A stretch of 64,000 nucleotides of DNA from Halobaculum halobium (lineage in GTDB: Archaea; Halobacteriota; Halobacteria; Halobacteriales; Haloferacaceae): positions 186,001 to 250,000 of the forward strand of contig NZ_CP126158.1 of NCBI RefSeq assembly GCF_030127145.1, read 5' to 3'. The notes beneath the pieces were generated by a model. It ran no database searches and was not told the origin of the DNA. It saw only the letters and a list, made by a program, of their open reading frames with translations. Positions 26,160-34,740 of this stretch are shown here, piece after piece. How positions within the stretch are numbered: the first letter of the stretch is position 1; each line of letters opens with the position of its first letter. A program made the position numbers and the translations under genes.

Positions 26160-27373
26160 TCAGCCGATCACCGTCGCCAGTTCGTCGGCGACACGGAGCC
26201 CGAGCCCGAGCTTCGATCCGGTATAGGCGTCGAAGCCCGCTCCCTCTCGGTGGACGACGAGCGCCCGGGTGTCTTCCGCGCCCATCACGCCCGCGTCGTT
26301 CGCGACGACGAACGCGAGGTCGACGCGTTCCAGCGTCTCGCGCGCCTTGGCGGCGAGCGCCTCGTCGTCGCCACCGGGCTCGGCTTTGAATCCCACGAGC
26401 GGGAGGGCCGGGTACTCATCGCGGACCGCATCGAGCAGCTTCGGCGTCGGCGTCAACTCCAGCGTCAGCGACGCCTCGCCCGACCGGATCTTCCCCTCGC
26501 TCGGCTCGACGGTGTAATCGGCGATGGCCGCCGCGGAGATCAGCGCGTCGGCGTCCGCACACGCCTCGACGGCCGCGGCGGTCATCTCCGCGGCCGACTC
26601 GACGTCTACCACGTCTGCGTACGGCACGACGCCGTCCGCGTGGCCGGCGGCGTCAGCCGCCCCCTCACCGCGCCCGCGTCGTGTAGCAGCGTCACGTCCG
26701 CGCCGCGGGCGGCGAGCGCCCGGGCGATCGCGCGGCCGGTCCGCCCGGATGCCCTGTTTGTCAGCACGCGCACGTCGTCGACGGGCTCGCTCGTCGCGCC
26801 CGAGGTGACGACGACGCGCCTGCCCGCCAGCGATCGGTCGCTTGCCGCGCGCGCCGTCGCCGTGACGATCGCCTCCTCGGTCGCGATCTTCGCTTTCCCC
26901 TCCTCGATCCGCGGGTCGACGAACTCGACGCCCCACGACTCCACGCGGTCGATGGCGTCCAGCACGCCCGGGTGGTCGTACATCGGCTCGTGCATCGCGG
27001 GCGCGCACACGACCGGCACGTCGGCCCCGAGCGCCGTCGTCGCGCAGGTCGTGACCGGCGTGTCGTCGACGGCGGCGGCGATCTTGCCGACGGTGTTGGC
27101 GGTCGATGGCGCGAGCAGGAGCACGTCCGCCCAGCCGTCGCGGCCGCACAACTCGACGTGCTCGACGCGCCCGGTGATCTCGGTGACGACGTCGTGTTCG
27201 GTCGCGAACTCGAGGGCCCACGGGTGGATGATCCCCGTCGCGGCGTCCGTCATCACCGCGCGGACCGAGGCGCCGTGACGCTGAAGCTCGTGGGCGAGTT
27301 CGACCACTTTGACGGCCGCGATGGAGCCGGAGACGCCGAGCGCGACGTTGGTGTCGGCGAGGAGATCGCTCAT
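26160..27373 (-). pseudogene. coaBC: coaBC (phosphopantothenoylcysteine decarboxylase/synthase), single-base frameshift
   Basis: Two overlapping frames together make one CoaBC. The first (27373 to 26606) carries the CoaC flavoprotein domain (NVALGVSGSIAAVKVVEL, CAPAMHEPMYDHP) and the start of CoaB (RRVVVTSGATSEPVDDVRVLTNRASGRTG), then runs into a stop after about 25 unrelated residues. The rest of CoaB (PYADVVDVESAAEM, LISAAAIADYTV, LVGFKAEPG, FVVANDAGVMG) is in another frame, open to 26160. The shift falls between about 26655 and 26685, near a run of five C. One base missing restores a single reading frame. CoaBC makes phosphopantetheine for coenzyme A, so a real null is unlikely unless replaced; a sequence error is likely. 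Confidence 0.82.
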
Positions 27374-27399
27374 CACGGGTACGGATGCACCGTCGGGTG

Positions 27400-27404
27400 T
27401 TAAA
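27400..27404 (-). promoter_or_regulatory. coaBC: TATA-like element upstream of coaBC
   Basis: On the minus strand TTTAA lies within ACAATTTAACACC, centred 29 bases before the ATG at 27373, giving the spacing expected for a leaderless transcript. Confidence 0.45.
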
Positions 27405-27541
27405 TTGTCCTCGGACCGGCTGTGCGGATCCGACGGCGTCGTCGACCCGGTGTTCGGCGGCCACCGAACGCGTTAGTGTTTCTTCGAACCCGGGACACGG
27501 GACGCGACCCGAGCGTGCGGTCCGGTACCCGTCTCGGCCGT

Positions 27542-28222
27542 TTACGAATCCAGGTCTCGCAGCGTGAACCACCAGTCGTACAGCTCGACCCCGTCTTCGT
27601 CCGCGATCGACTCGCGCGAGGCGATCCCGTCGACGGTGCTGGGCGGCGGGAGGAGCACGCGATCGTCGAAGAGGTCGTTGTTCGGCCAATCGGCCGGCGT
27701 GGCGACGCCCTCCTCGTCGCTCGTCTGCAGGGCGTCGAGGGAGCGAAGGATCTCGTCGATGTTCCGCCCGATCTCCTTGGGGTAGTACAGGATCTGTCGG
27801 ACGATCCCCTTCGGGTCGACGACGAACACGGCGCGGATAGTTGCGGACCCGCCACCCGGATGGAGCATGCCGAGTCGCTCGCCGACGGTGCCGCCCTCGT
27901 CGGCGATGATCGGGAAGTCGATATCCACGTCGAGTTCGTCGGCGATCCATTCGGTCCACTTGTGGTGGGAGTGGACGCGGTCGACCGACAGACCGACCAA
28001 GTTCGCATCACGGGCCTCGAACTCCTCGCGGCGCTCCTCGAAGGCCGTGAACTCCGTCGTGCACACGGGGGTGAAGTCGCCCGGGTGACTGAACAGGACG
28101 ATCCACTCGCCCTCGTAGTCGTCCGGAAGCGAGATCGACCCGTGTGTCGTCTCGACCTCGAGTTCCGGGAACTCGTCTCCGATCAGCGGCATCGTCGTCG
28201 CTTGCGGTGTCTCTGTCGACAT
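27542..28222 (-). CDS. 1-Cys peroxiredoxin (AhpC/TSA, Prx6-like)
   Basis: A 226-residue peroxiredoxin. The peroxidatic site HPGDFTPVCTTEF puts the only cysteine of the protein at residue 54; there is no resolving cysteine, so it is a 1-Cys enzyme that needs an external reductant. The C-terminal arm (DWPNNDLFDDRVLLPPP) is typical of the archaeal Prx6 branch. The ATG at 28222 is chosen since the conserved N terminus starts there. A pair of operator-like repeats sits just upstream. The TrxR-like flavoprotein gene precedes it on the same strand. Confidence 0.88.
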   Translation of the reverse strand: MSTETPQATTMPLIGDEFPELEVETTHGSISLPDDYEGEWIVLFSHPGDFTPVCTTEFTAFEERREEFEARDANLVGLSVDRVHSHHKWTEWIADELDVDIDFPIIADEGGTVGERLGMLHPGGGSATIRAVFVVDPKGIVRQILYYPKEIGRNIDEILRSLDALQTSDEEGVATPADWPNNDLFDDRVLLPPPSTVDGIASRESIADEDGVELYDWWFTLRDLDS

Positions 28223-28239
28223 CCATTCGAGAGGAGGGG

Positions 28240-28275
28240 TTGTCCAACGTTCAACTTCTCTTTGTCCAACGACAA
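28240..28275. promoter_or_regulatory. Direct repeats/inverted repeats upstream of the peroxiredoxin gene
   Basis: TTGTCCAACG occurs at 28240-28249 and 28262-28271, spaced by 22 bases, two turns of the helix. The second copy is part of a perfect inverted repeat TTGTC-CAAC-GACAA (28262-28275); the first continues GTTCAA, an imperfect half. They lie 18-53 bases before the ATG at 28222, flanking the expected TATA position, and may bind a redox-responsive regulator. Confidence 0.4.
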
Positions 28276-28387
28276 CGTCAGTTCGATGAACGAAAACCGC
28301 CGTCGGTGAGGTGGCTTCGAGAGCTGCTCCGCCGATGACCGACACCGTGTGGCACCGATCCGTAGCCAGCCCGAATGGCGCCTGGTC

Positions 28388-29230
28388 TCAGCTGTCGCCG
28401 TCGGTCGACCCACCACCGCCGTCGCTCGTCCCGCCGCCACCGCCGTCCTCGTACCACTCGTCGTCGACGCGCCCGAGGTCGTCGTCGACGAGACTCGGGT
28501 GAGTACGCTGGCGGTCGGGGTGCTCCTCGGCGAAGAACTCGCGCATCGTCTCGCGCGACTCGGCGGCGCGACGCTGCCGTTCGGTGCCGCTGATCTCCGC
28601 ACAGCCGGGCGGCACCTCCCGACCGCGGTCGGTGAAGTACCCCTCGGGGACGACCCAGTCGTGATAGAAGGGTACCTCGGCGTCGTGCAACAGGGTGATC
28701 GCCGCCTCGGCGCCGTGACCGGCGGTGACGACCGCCTGGTGATAGCGCTCGGCGATCCGGCCGGCCGCGTACACGCCGTCGACGGCGGTGCGCCCGAGGG
28801 CGTGCTCTGCGACGTAGCGCTTGCTCCCGGCGTCGCGGACCTCGACGCCGAGCCCGTCGAGGTAGTCGGCGTCCGCCCACGAGGCGGCGACGACGCGCGC
28901 GGCCGTGACCGCGGTTCCATCGTCGACGGCGGCTGTGAACGCGCCCTCCTCGCCGGTGACGCCCTCGACGAGCCCGGTCTTGATCTCGGCGCCGTTGCGC
29001 TCGGCCTGCTCGCGGAGCATGTCGGCGAACAGCCTGGGGTTCACACCCGCCGGGAAGCCAGGAACGTTCTCCAGGTGCGCGTTGCGCCGGAGAATCGACT
29101 CGTCGCCGGCGACGACGAGCGTCGCGAGGTCTGCGCGCGCGAGGAACGTCGCCGCGGTGAGGCCTGCGACGCCGCCGCCCACGATGAGCGCGTCGTAGTC
29201 GGCGTCGGTGTCGAGCGTCGTGTCGCTCAT
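28388..29230 (-). CDS. FAD-dependent oxidoreductase, thioredoxin-reductase-like without CxxC
   Basis: A 280-residue protein with an N-terminal FAD-binding Rossmann motif DALIVGGGVAGLTAATFLAR (about residues 13-32) and the second FAD motif VDGVYAAGRIA near residue 150. It is much shorter than thioredoxin reductase (about 310-340), lacking the NAD(P)H domain with its CxxC disulfide; the only cysteine is in the PPGCAEIS segment. The C terminus is a Gly/Ser/Asp-rich tail. The two-part FAD domain suggests a flavoprotein reduced by a partner, not by NADPH directly. It lies beside the peroxiredoxin, 165 bases apart. Confidence 0.75.
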   Translation of the reverse strand: MSDTTLDTDADYDALIVGGGVAGLTAATFLARADLATLVVAGDESILRRNAHLENVPGFPAGVNPRLFADMLREQAERNGAEIKTGLVEGVTGEEGAFTAAVDDGTAVTAARVVAASWADADYLDGLGVEVRDAGSKRYVAEHALGRTAVDGVYAAGRIAERYHQAVVTAGHGAEAAITLLHDAEVPFYHDWVVPEGYFTDRGREVPPGCAEISGTERQRRAAESRETMREFFAEEHPDRQRTHPSLVDDDLGRVDDEWYEDGGGGGTSDGGGGSTDGDS

Positions 29231-29342
29231 GGCGGCAGGTCAGCTCACGCCGGCTTCAGTACCACGATCCGTCACGGTGGGGGATTCCATCGCCCGTGGG
29301 AGCGTGGGAACGCCTTTCGACCCGAATCACGTACCGTGCGGT

Positions 29343-29630
29343 ATGCCTACGTACACCGTGCTCGCGAACGCGAACGAGGCGCAGTTCCAGAACCCGCAGG
29401 AACTGGTGTCGATCTGGGGTGATATTCGGGCGGACATCGAGCGACTCGGGGGCGAACTCGGCGAGAGCCACGCGCTCGTCGGGGAGTACGACTTCCAGCT
29501 CACGTTCGAGGTCACCGACGAGGAGGCCGCCCTCCAGATCGCGCTCGCCATCGAGGGCCACGGGTTGGACACAGAGACGATGCGCGCGATCCCGATCGAG
29601 CGCATGGGCGAACTCGTCGAGGACGTCTGA
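29343..29630 (+). CDS. GYD domain protein
   Basis: A 95-residue small alpha/beta protein beginning MPTYTVLANANEAQFQNPQEL, with LVGEYDFQLTFEVTDEEAALQIALAI in the middle. This fits the GYD-domain family (dimeric alpha-beta barrel-like, function unknown). The ATG at 29343 is chosen because the family start fits there; the longer frame adds 45 residues. It is a lone plus-strand gene between two minus-strand genes with a CGCCTTTCGACCC element about 30 bases before the start. Confidence 0.75.
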   Translation: MPTYTVLANANEAQFQNPQELVSIWGDIRADIERLGGELGESHALVGEYDFQLTFEVTDEEAALQIALAIEGHGLDTETMRAIPIERMGELVEDV

Positions 29631-29671
29631 CCGCCGGCGTCGACGGCCGCAGGATCCCGCACACCCCCGCG

Positions 29672-31606
29672 TCAGTCGTCGGTAGACGCTCCCGGGAGCG
29701 TCTCCGCCTGTCGCCTGCGGGCGCGCTCGACGAACTCCTCCGGCAGCGACTCGATCTCGCCGGCCTGCACCCCCCACAGTTTGGCGTACAGCCCGTCGGC
29801 CGAGAGCAGCTCCTCGTGGCCGCCGCGCTCGACGACCTCGCCGCCCTCCAGCACGAGCACCTCGTCTGCGTCCTTCACCGTCGAGAGGCGGTGCGCGATG
29901 ACGAACGTCGTCCGGTCCGCCGCGAGTCGGTCGAGGCTCCGCTGGATCAGCAGTTCGGTCTCCGTGTCGACCGCGGAGGTCGCCTCGTCGAGCACGAGGA
30001 CCTCGGGGTCTTGGAGGACGACCCGAGCGATGGACAGGCGTTGGCGCTGGCCGCCCGACAGCTTCACGCCGCGCTCGCCGATCCGGGTGTCGTACCCGTT
30101 CGGGAGGTTCTCGATGAAGTCGTGGGCCTCCGCGGCCTTCGCAGCCTCGCGTACCGCCCCGTCGTTGGCGTCGAAGCGACCGTAGCGGACGTTTTCGGCG
30201 ACCGTTCCGTCGAAGAGGTAGGTGTCCTGGCTGACGTAGCCGACAGACTCGCGGAGGCTCCGCAACGTCACCTCGCGCACGTCGTGGCCGTCGATCCGGA
30301 CCGCGCCGTCGTCCACGTCGTACAGGCGCATGAGGAGCTTCAACAGCGTCGACTTCCCGGCGCCAGTCGGGCCGACGAGCGCGACCGTCTCGCCCGGGTC
30401 GACGCCGAAGTCCACGTCACGGAGGACGAGTTCGTCCTCGCCTTCGTAGCCGAAGTCGACGCGGTCGTACTCGATCGCACCTTGCACGTCGTCGAGGGCG
30501 ACCGCGTCGGGCGCCTCCGTGACCGCCGCGGGGATGTCCTGCAGGCCGAACACGCGCTCGCAGGAGGCCTTGGCGTTCTCGTACTGCGAGACGATGTTCG
30601 ACACCTCGGCCAGCGGCGTGACGAACCGCTGGGTGAGAAACAGGAACGTGACGAACGTCCCCGCCCGAAGCTCGCCAGTCAGCGGCCCCGGTGCGGTGCC
30701 GGAGACGATCCACAGCCCGCCGACCACGAACGTCGTCGCGAACGCGATTCCGGCGAACAGCTCCATCCCGGGGCGGTACACGTAGTTGAGCCGGAGCATC
30801 GCGAGCGTCTTGCGGAAGTAGTCGTAGGATGTGTCCTCGACGCGGCTCGTCTCGTAGTCCTCGGTCCCCGTGGTCTTCACCAACTGGATACCCCCCAGGG
30901 CGTTCTCCAGCCGGGTGTTGAGGTCGGCGACGGCCTCGCGCTGGGCCGCGTACCGGGGCTCGACCGCCTTCATGAACCAGTAGGTGAACAGCACCATCCC
31001 CGGCACGACGACGAGGGTGACGAGCGCCAACTGGCTGTTGCGCTCGAACAGGACGATTCCGATCCCCAACAGCATCACCCCGAGGCGCACGGAGTTCTGG
31101 AGCGCGTCGTCGAGGAAGCGCTCGAGGTTCGTCGCGTCGTTGTTGAGGACCGACATGACCTCCCCGGTCTGCTTGTCGTCGAAGAACGTCATGTCCAGGT
31201 CCTGCATCTTCGCGTAGGAGTCGGTCCGAACGTCGTGCATGACGCGGTGGGCGAAGTTGTTCGCGGCGACGCCGTACACCCACGTCAGCGCCGCGGTGAC
31301 CGCGAACGAGCCGACGATCAGCCACGCGGAGAACCAGAACTGCGCCACGTCGGGCGCGGTCGTCGGGAGCCACCCGGCGGGGATCAGCGGCAGCGTGTAC
31401 GGCTGGTCGCCGGTGAACGCGGCGTCGATGGCGACGCCAAGAACCAGCGGCGGCAACAGGCTCGCGCCGCGGGCGATCACGTTCGCGGTCATGCCGACGA
31501 GGAGCCACGGCCACTTGTCGAGCCCGTACTCGGTGAACAGGCGGTACAGCGGCCGGTCGACGCGGTCGCGGTACACGTCGAAGGCGCTCTCCTCCTCGGT
31601 ACTCAT
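29672..31606 (-). CDS. ABC exporter (membrane and ATPase domains fused)
   Basis: A 644-residue half-transporter of the MsbA/multidrug type. Six helices in residues 35-320, then an ATPase with Walker A LVGPTGAGKST (about residue 408), signature LSGGQRQR, Walker B VLVLDEATSAVD and the H-loop VIAHRLST. It should act as a homodimer and export a lipid or drug-like molecule; the substrate is unknown. A lone gene with no exporter partner adjacent. The N terminus is a cytoplasmic MSTEEESAFDVYRDRVDRPL. Confidence 0.9.
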   Translation of the reverse strand: MSTEEESAFDVYRDRVDRPLYRLFTEYGLDKWPWLLVGMTANVIARGASLLPPLVLGVAIDAAFTGDQPYTLPLIPAGWLPTTAPDVAQFWFSAWLIVGSFAVTAALTWVYGVAANNFAHRVMHDVRTDSYAKMQDLDMTFFDDKQTGEVMSVLNNDATNLERFLDDALQNSVRLGVMLLGIGIVLFERNSQLALVTLVVVPGMVLFTYWFMKAVEPRYAAQREAVADLNTRLENALGGIQLVKTTGTEDYETSRVEDTSYDYFRKTLAMLRLNYVYRPGMELFAGIAFATTFVVGGLWIVSGTAPGPLTGELRAGTFVTFLFLTQRFVTPLAEVSNIVSQYENAKASCERVFGLQDIPAAVTEAPDAVALDDVQGAIEYDRVDFGYEGEDELVLRDVDFGVDPGETVALVGPTGAGKSTLLKLLMRLYDVDDGAVRIDGHDVREVTLRSLRESVGYVSQDTYLFDGTVAENVRYGRFDANDGAVREAAKAAEAHDFIENLPNGYDTRIGERGVKLSGGQRQRLSIARVVLQDPEVLVLDEATSAVDTETELLIQRSLDRLAADRTTFVIAHRLSTVKDADEVLVLEGGEVVERGGHEELLSADGLYAKLWGVQAGEIESLPEEFVERARRRQAETLPGASTDD

Positions 31607-31652
31607 TACGAATCGAAACCCGCGGGGGCGACTTAGGCGAACCGGTGTCGCA

Positions 31653-32569
31653 TCAGGGACCGACCAGCCACAGCACGGGCAACAGCGTCGCCGCCGAGGC
31701 GACCGTCGTCGCGAACACGTTGACGGACGCGAGGCCGTCGTCGCCGCCGAGCGCGCTGGCGTACACGAACGTCGAAACGGCGGTCGGCATCGCGAACATG
31801 ACGACGCCGGCGCGGACCGTCGAGGGAGCGCCGCCGAGCGCAGAGAACGCGGCGAACGCGATCAGCGGCATCGCGAGCAGCTTCGTCCCCGCCACCGTTC
31901 CGACGGTGGGGTAGTCGATCGAGACGCCGTCGAGCGCGAGCGAGGCGCCCACGCCAAGCAGCGCGACGGGGAGCGCCAATTCGGCAGCCACGACAGCCCC
32001 GTCGCGACCGCCGACGGCGGCGCCCAGCCGACGGCTGCCGAGGCGAGGCCGGCGACCAGCGCGAGGAGGACGGGGTTGCGCCCGAGCGAGACGATCTCGC
32101 TCGCCAGATCCGCGTCGGCGTCGTTCACCAGCGACAGGATCGTCACCGTCGCGGGGACGTGGACGAGGGCGCCGACGCCGAGGATCACGCTCGCCTTCCC
32201 CGCCTCGACGGCGCCCGCGCCGAAGGTCGCGGCGACCAGCGGGAGCCCGAGGAACCCGAGGTTCGCGTGGTACGACTGGACGACGGCGACGCTTCTGACG
32301 GCGGCGTCCGCCCGTCGGCGATGGACGGTCCAGCTCAGGCCGATACCGACCGCAAGCGCGCCCACCACGCCCGCGACGAGTCGGATCGAGAGCACCTCGC
32401 CGAGCGGCTGCGCGTACGTCGAACTGTACACCAGCGCGGGCAACGCGAGGTAGAAGGCGGCGTCGGTGAGCGCGTCGCGGCGGCGCGGCGTGAGTAGGCC
32501 GACTCGTCGGGCGGCGAGCCCGGCGGCCAGCAGGGCGAGCATGAACGCGAGGTTCGAGGCGACGGACAC
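31653..32569 (-). pseudogene. AEC-family (auxin efflux carrier-like) transporter, single-base frameshift
   Basis: The N-terminal two thirds (GTG start at 32569: VASNLAFMLALLAAGLAARRVGLL, then GFLGLPLVAATFGAGAVEAG) reads to about 31990 and then runs into unrelated residues. The C-terminal third (ELALPVALLGVGASLAL, VAGTKLLAMPLIAF, MFAMPTAVSTFVYASALGGD) continues in another frame to 31653. Together they make a complete ten-helix AEC carrier of about 305 residues with the SWL/AELALPVALL junction. One base missing near 31983-31990 explains it. The family exports or imports small carboxylates and related compounds. Disruption may be a sequencing error or a recent null. Confidence 0.75.
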
Positions 32570-32651
32570 GGGAGTCGACGGTACTCTGCGGGGGCGAGGG
32601 TTTACCGTTGCGTTCCCGGCGAAGCGGGGCTGCCGCGGTCGGCGCCGCTGC

Positions 32652-33464
32652 TCACTCGTCGATCGCCCGTCGCGGCGTGACACGCGGACCGTTCGGGCCG
32701 AAGCCGACCTCGGCCTCGACGCCGAACACGTCCCTGAGGAGGTCCTCCGTGACGACCTCGTCGGGCGGCCCCCACTCGTACGGCTCGCCGTCACGCAGCG
32801 CGATGAGGTTGTCCGCGAAGCGTGCGGCCTGGCTGATGTCGTGGAGCACGACGCAGACGGTGATCCCGTGGTCCTCGTTCAGTTCGCGGACGGCGTCGAG
32901 CACCCGGAGCTGGTGATGCAGATCGAGGAACGTGGTCGGCTCGTCGAGCAGGAGCGCGTCCGTCTCCTGTGCGAGCACCATCGCGAGCCACGCGAGCTGG
33001 GCCTGCCCGCCCGAGAGGTCTCCCACCCGTCGGTCGGCGAGGTGCTCGACGCCGGCGCGCTCGATGGCGCGGTCGACCGCACGGTAGTCCTCCTCGCGCA
33101 TCCCCTCGAAGAAGCCGCGGTGCGGGTACCGTCCGTGGGTCGCCAGTTCGCGCACCGTCGTCGACTCCGGAGCGACGTGTTCCTGCGAGAGCAGGCCGAG
33201 CCGGCGCGCCAGCTCGGTCGTCTCGAACTCCTCGACGTCGCGCCCGTCGAACGCCACCGCGCCGCGGTCCGGGGTGAGCTCCGCGTTCATCGACTTCAGG
33301 AGCGTCGACTTGCCGCTGCCGTTTGGCCCGATTAGCGCGGTGATCTCGCCGGCGGGTACCTCCAGGCGCTCGGCCTCGATCACGGGCTCACCGTCACCGT
33401 ACGAGAGGGCGATGTCGCGGATCGACAGCGGCGGCGAATCGCCGGCGCCGTCGTCCGCGCTCAT
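32652..33464 (-). CDS. Iron-siderophore type ABC transporter ATP-binding protein
   Basis: A 270-residue ATPase of the FecE/FhuC/BtuD group. Walker A IGPNGSGKST (about 44-53), signature LSGGQAQLAWLAMVLAQ (about 150) and Walker B ALLLDEPTTFLDL, followed by the H-loop VVLHDISQAARFAD. The start ATGA overlaps the stop of the FecCD permease gene, so the two are translationally coupled. It powers uptake of a chelated metal, most likely iron(III), given the partner genes and the iron-box-like sites. Confidence 0.9.
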   Translation of the reverse strand: MSADDGAGDSPPLSIRDIALSYGDGEPVIEAERLEVPAGEITALIGPNGSGKSTLLKSMNAELTPDRGAVAFDGRDVEEFETTELARRLGLLSQEHVAPESTTVRELATHGRYPHRGFFEGMREEDYRAVDRAIERAGVEHLADRRVGDLSGGQAQLAWLAMVLAQETDALLLDEPTTFLDLHHQLRVLDAVRELNEDHGITVCVVLHDISQAARFADNLIALRDGEPYEWGPPDEVVTEDLLRDVFGVEAEVGFGPNGPRVTPRRAIDE

Positions 33465-34618
33465 AGGTCCCCCAGCCCGTCCTGCTTGCGCATCAGGTAC
33501 AGGAAGTACGGACCGCCGATGAGTCCGGTGACGATACCGACCGGGAGCTGTGCCGGCGACAGGGCGAGCCGGGCGCCCACGTCCGCGAGCGTAACCAGCG
33601 CCGGCCCGGCGAAGACGCTCGCGACGACGAGGCGCTTGTAGTCGGAGCCGACGAGTTGGCGGACCATGTGCGGCACGATGAGCCCCACGAAGCCGACGAT
33701 GCCGGCGACGGCGATCGCCGTTCCCGCCGCGAGCACCGCGACCGCAGACAGCGCGAAGCGGACGCGCTCGACCGACATGCCGAGCGAACGCGCGGTGCGC
33801 TCACCGAGCAGCAGGACGTTCAGCTGTCTGGCGCCGACGAGCGTGAGGGGGACCGCGACGAGCGTCCACGGGAGCCCCATCCGCACCTGCTCCCAGTCGA
33901 CGCCCGTCAGCGAGCCGGTCGTCCACGCGATGGCGGACTGAACGACGCCGAGGTCGTCGGCGAAAAAGAACAGCCCCGTCTGGAGCGAGCCGAACACCGT
34001 CGAGACGATGACCCCCGCGAGTACGAGCCGAACGGGGTTCGTCCCGCCCTTCCACGCGATCGCGTACACGAGCAGGAACGCCACCGCGCCGCCACCGGCG
34101 GCGATGAGCGGGAGGAGCGTCGTCAGCCCAGAGAAGACTATCAGCGTCAACAGGATCGCCAGCCCGGCGCCGGAGGAGACGCCGAGGATGAACGGGGACG
34201 CGAGTTCGTTCCGCGTCACGGCCTGGAACACGGCGCCCGAGACCGCGAGGTTCGCGCCGACGATGACGCCGACGAGCACCCGCGGCATCCGGATCTGCCA
34301 GACGATGAGCGTCTCTTTCGGGAGGTCGACGGCGGCGGTGGAGATCCCGAGCGCGCTCGCGACCGCGTTACCGAACCCCTCGCCGAGGAACAGCCGCAAC
34401 AGCACTTGCGGGTTCGTCCACACCAAGGGATCGAACACCGAGGCCCACGCGGTCGTGATCGACATCGTGAACGTGCCGAAGCTCACCTGCACGAGCCCGG
34501 ACAGAACCACGACCGCCGTGCTCGCGGCGATGACTGTCAGGAGCGACGTGTCGATCCACGAGAGCGCACTCTCCACCTCGTGGACCGGTCCACCGGCCTT
34601 TCCGGCCTCACCTGCCAC
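33461..34618 (-). CDS. Iron-siderophore type ABC transporter permease (FecCD family)
   Basis: A 385-residue permease with about ten helices. The SGAVFQAVTRNELASPFILGVSSGA segment (about residues 115-140) is the FecCD signature, and GIVGFVGLIVPHMVRQLVG (about 300-318) the ATPase contact region. Start is GTG at 34618; no in-frame ATG exists nearby. It has its own promoter region with a palindrome (34646-34659), 20-odd bases before the start, separate from the binding-protein gene. Confidence 0.88.
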   Translation of the reverse strand: MAGEAGKAGGPVHEVESALSWIDTSLLTVIAASTAVVVLSGLVQVSFGTFTMSITTAWASVFDPLVWTNPQVLLRLFLGEGFGNAVASALGISTAAVDLPKETLIVWQIRMPRVLVGVIVGANLAVSGAVFQAVTRNELASPFILGVSSGAGLAILLTLIVFSGLTTLLPLIAAGGGAVAFLLVYAIAWKGGTNPVRLVLAGVIVSTVFGSLQTGLFFFADDLGVVQSAIAWTTGSLTGVDWEQVRMGLPWTLVAVPLTLVGARQLNVLLLGERTARSLGMSVERVRFALSAVAVLAAGTAIAVAGIVGFVGLIVPHMVRQLVGSDYKRLVVASVFAGPALVTLADVGARLALSPAQLPVGIVTGLIGGPYFLYLMRKQDGLGDL

Positions 34619-34645
34619 AGCGACTCCCCACTCGTTGCATAATTT

Positions 34646-34659
34646 TTAGGGCGGCCTAA
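34646..34659. promoter_or_regulatory. Iron-box-like palindrome before the FecCD permease gene
   Basis: TTAGG-GCGG-CCTAA: perfect 5-bp inverted repeat. It begins 28 bases before the GTG at 34618 and overlaps or directly adjoins the A/T-rich TATA-like tract (34641-34648), so a bound repressor would block the basal factors. The arms match those of the sites at 35922 and 35957, and resemble DtxR/MntR-type metal boxes; the regulator itself is not in this window. Confidence 0.5.
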
Positions 34660-34740
34660 GTATTCAAAACCGTTTCGTTCCTCGAGGCGACGCGGGAATA
34701 CCGAGAGAGCCAGCCCCTTCGAGTTTCGCGGGTGATTCGT

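Noticed and set aside
30417-31514. Arginine/proline-rich minus-strand frame within the ABC exporter
   Set aside because: Shadow frame of the exporter gene; the exporter frame has all ATPase motifs.
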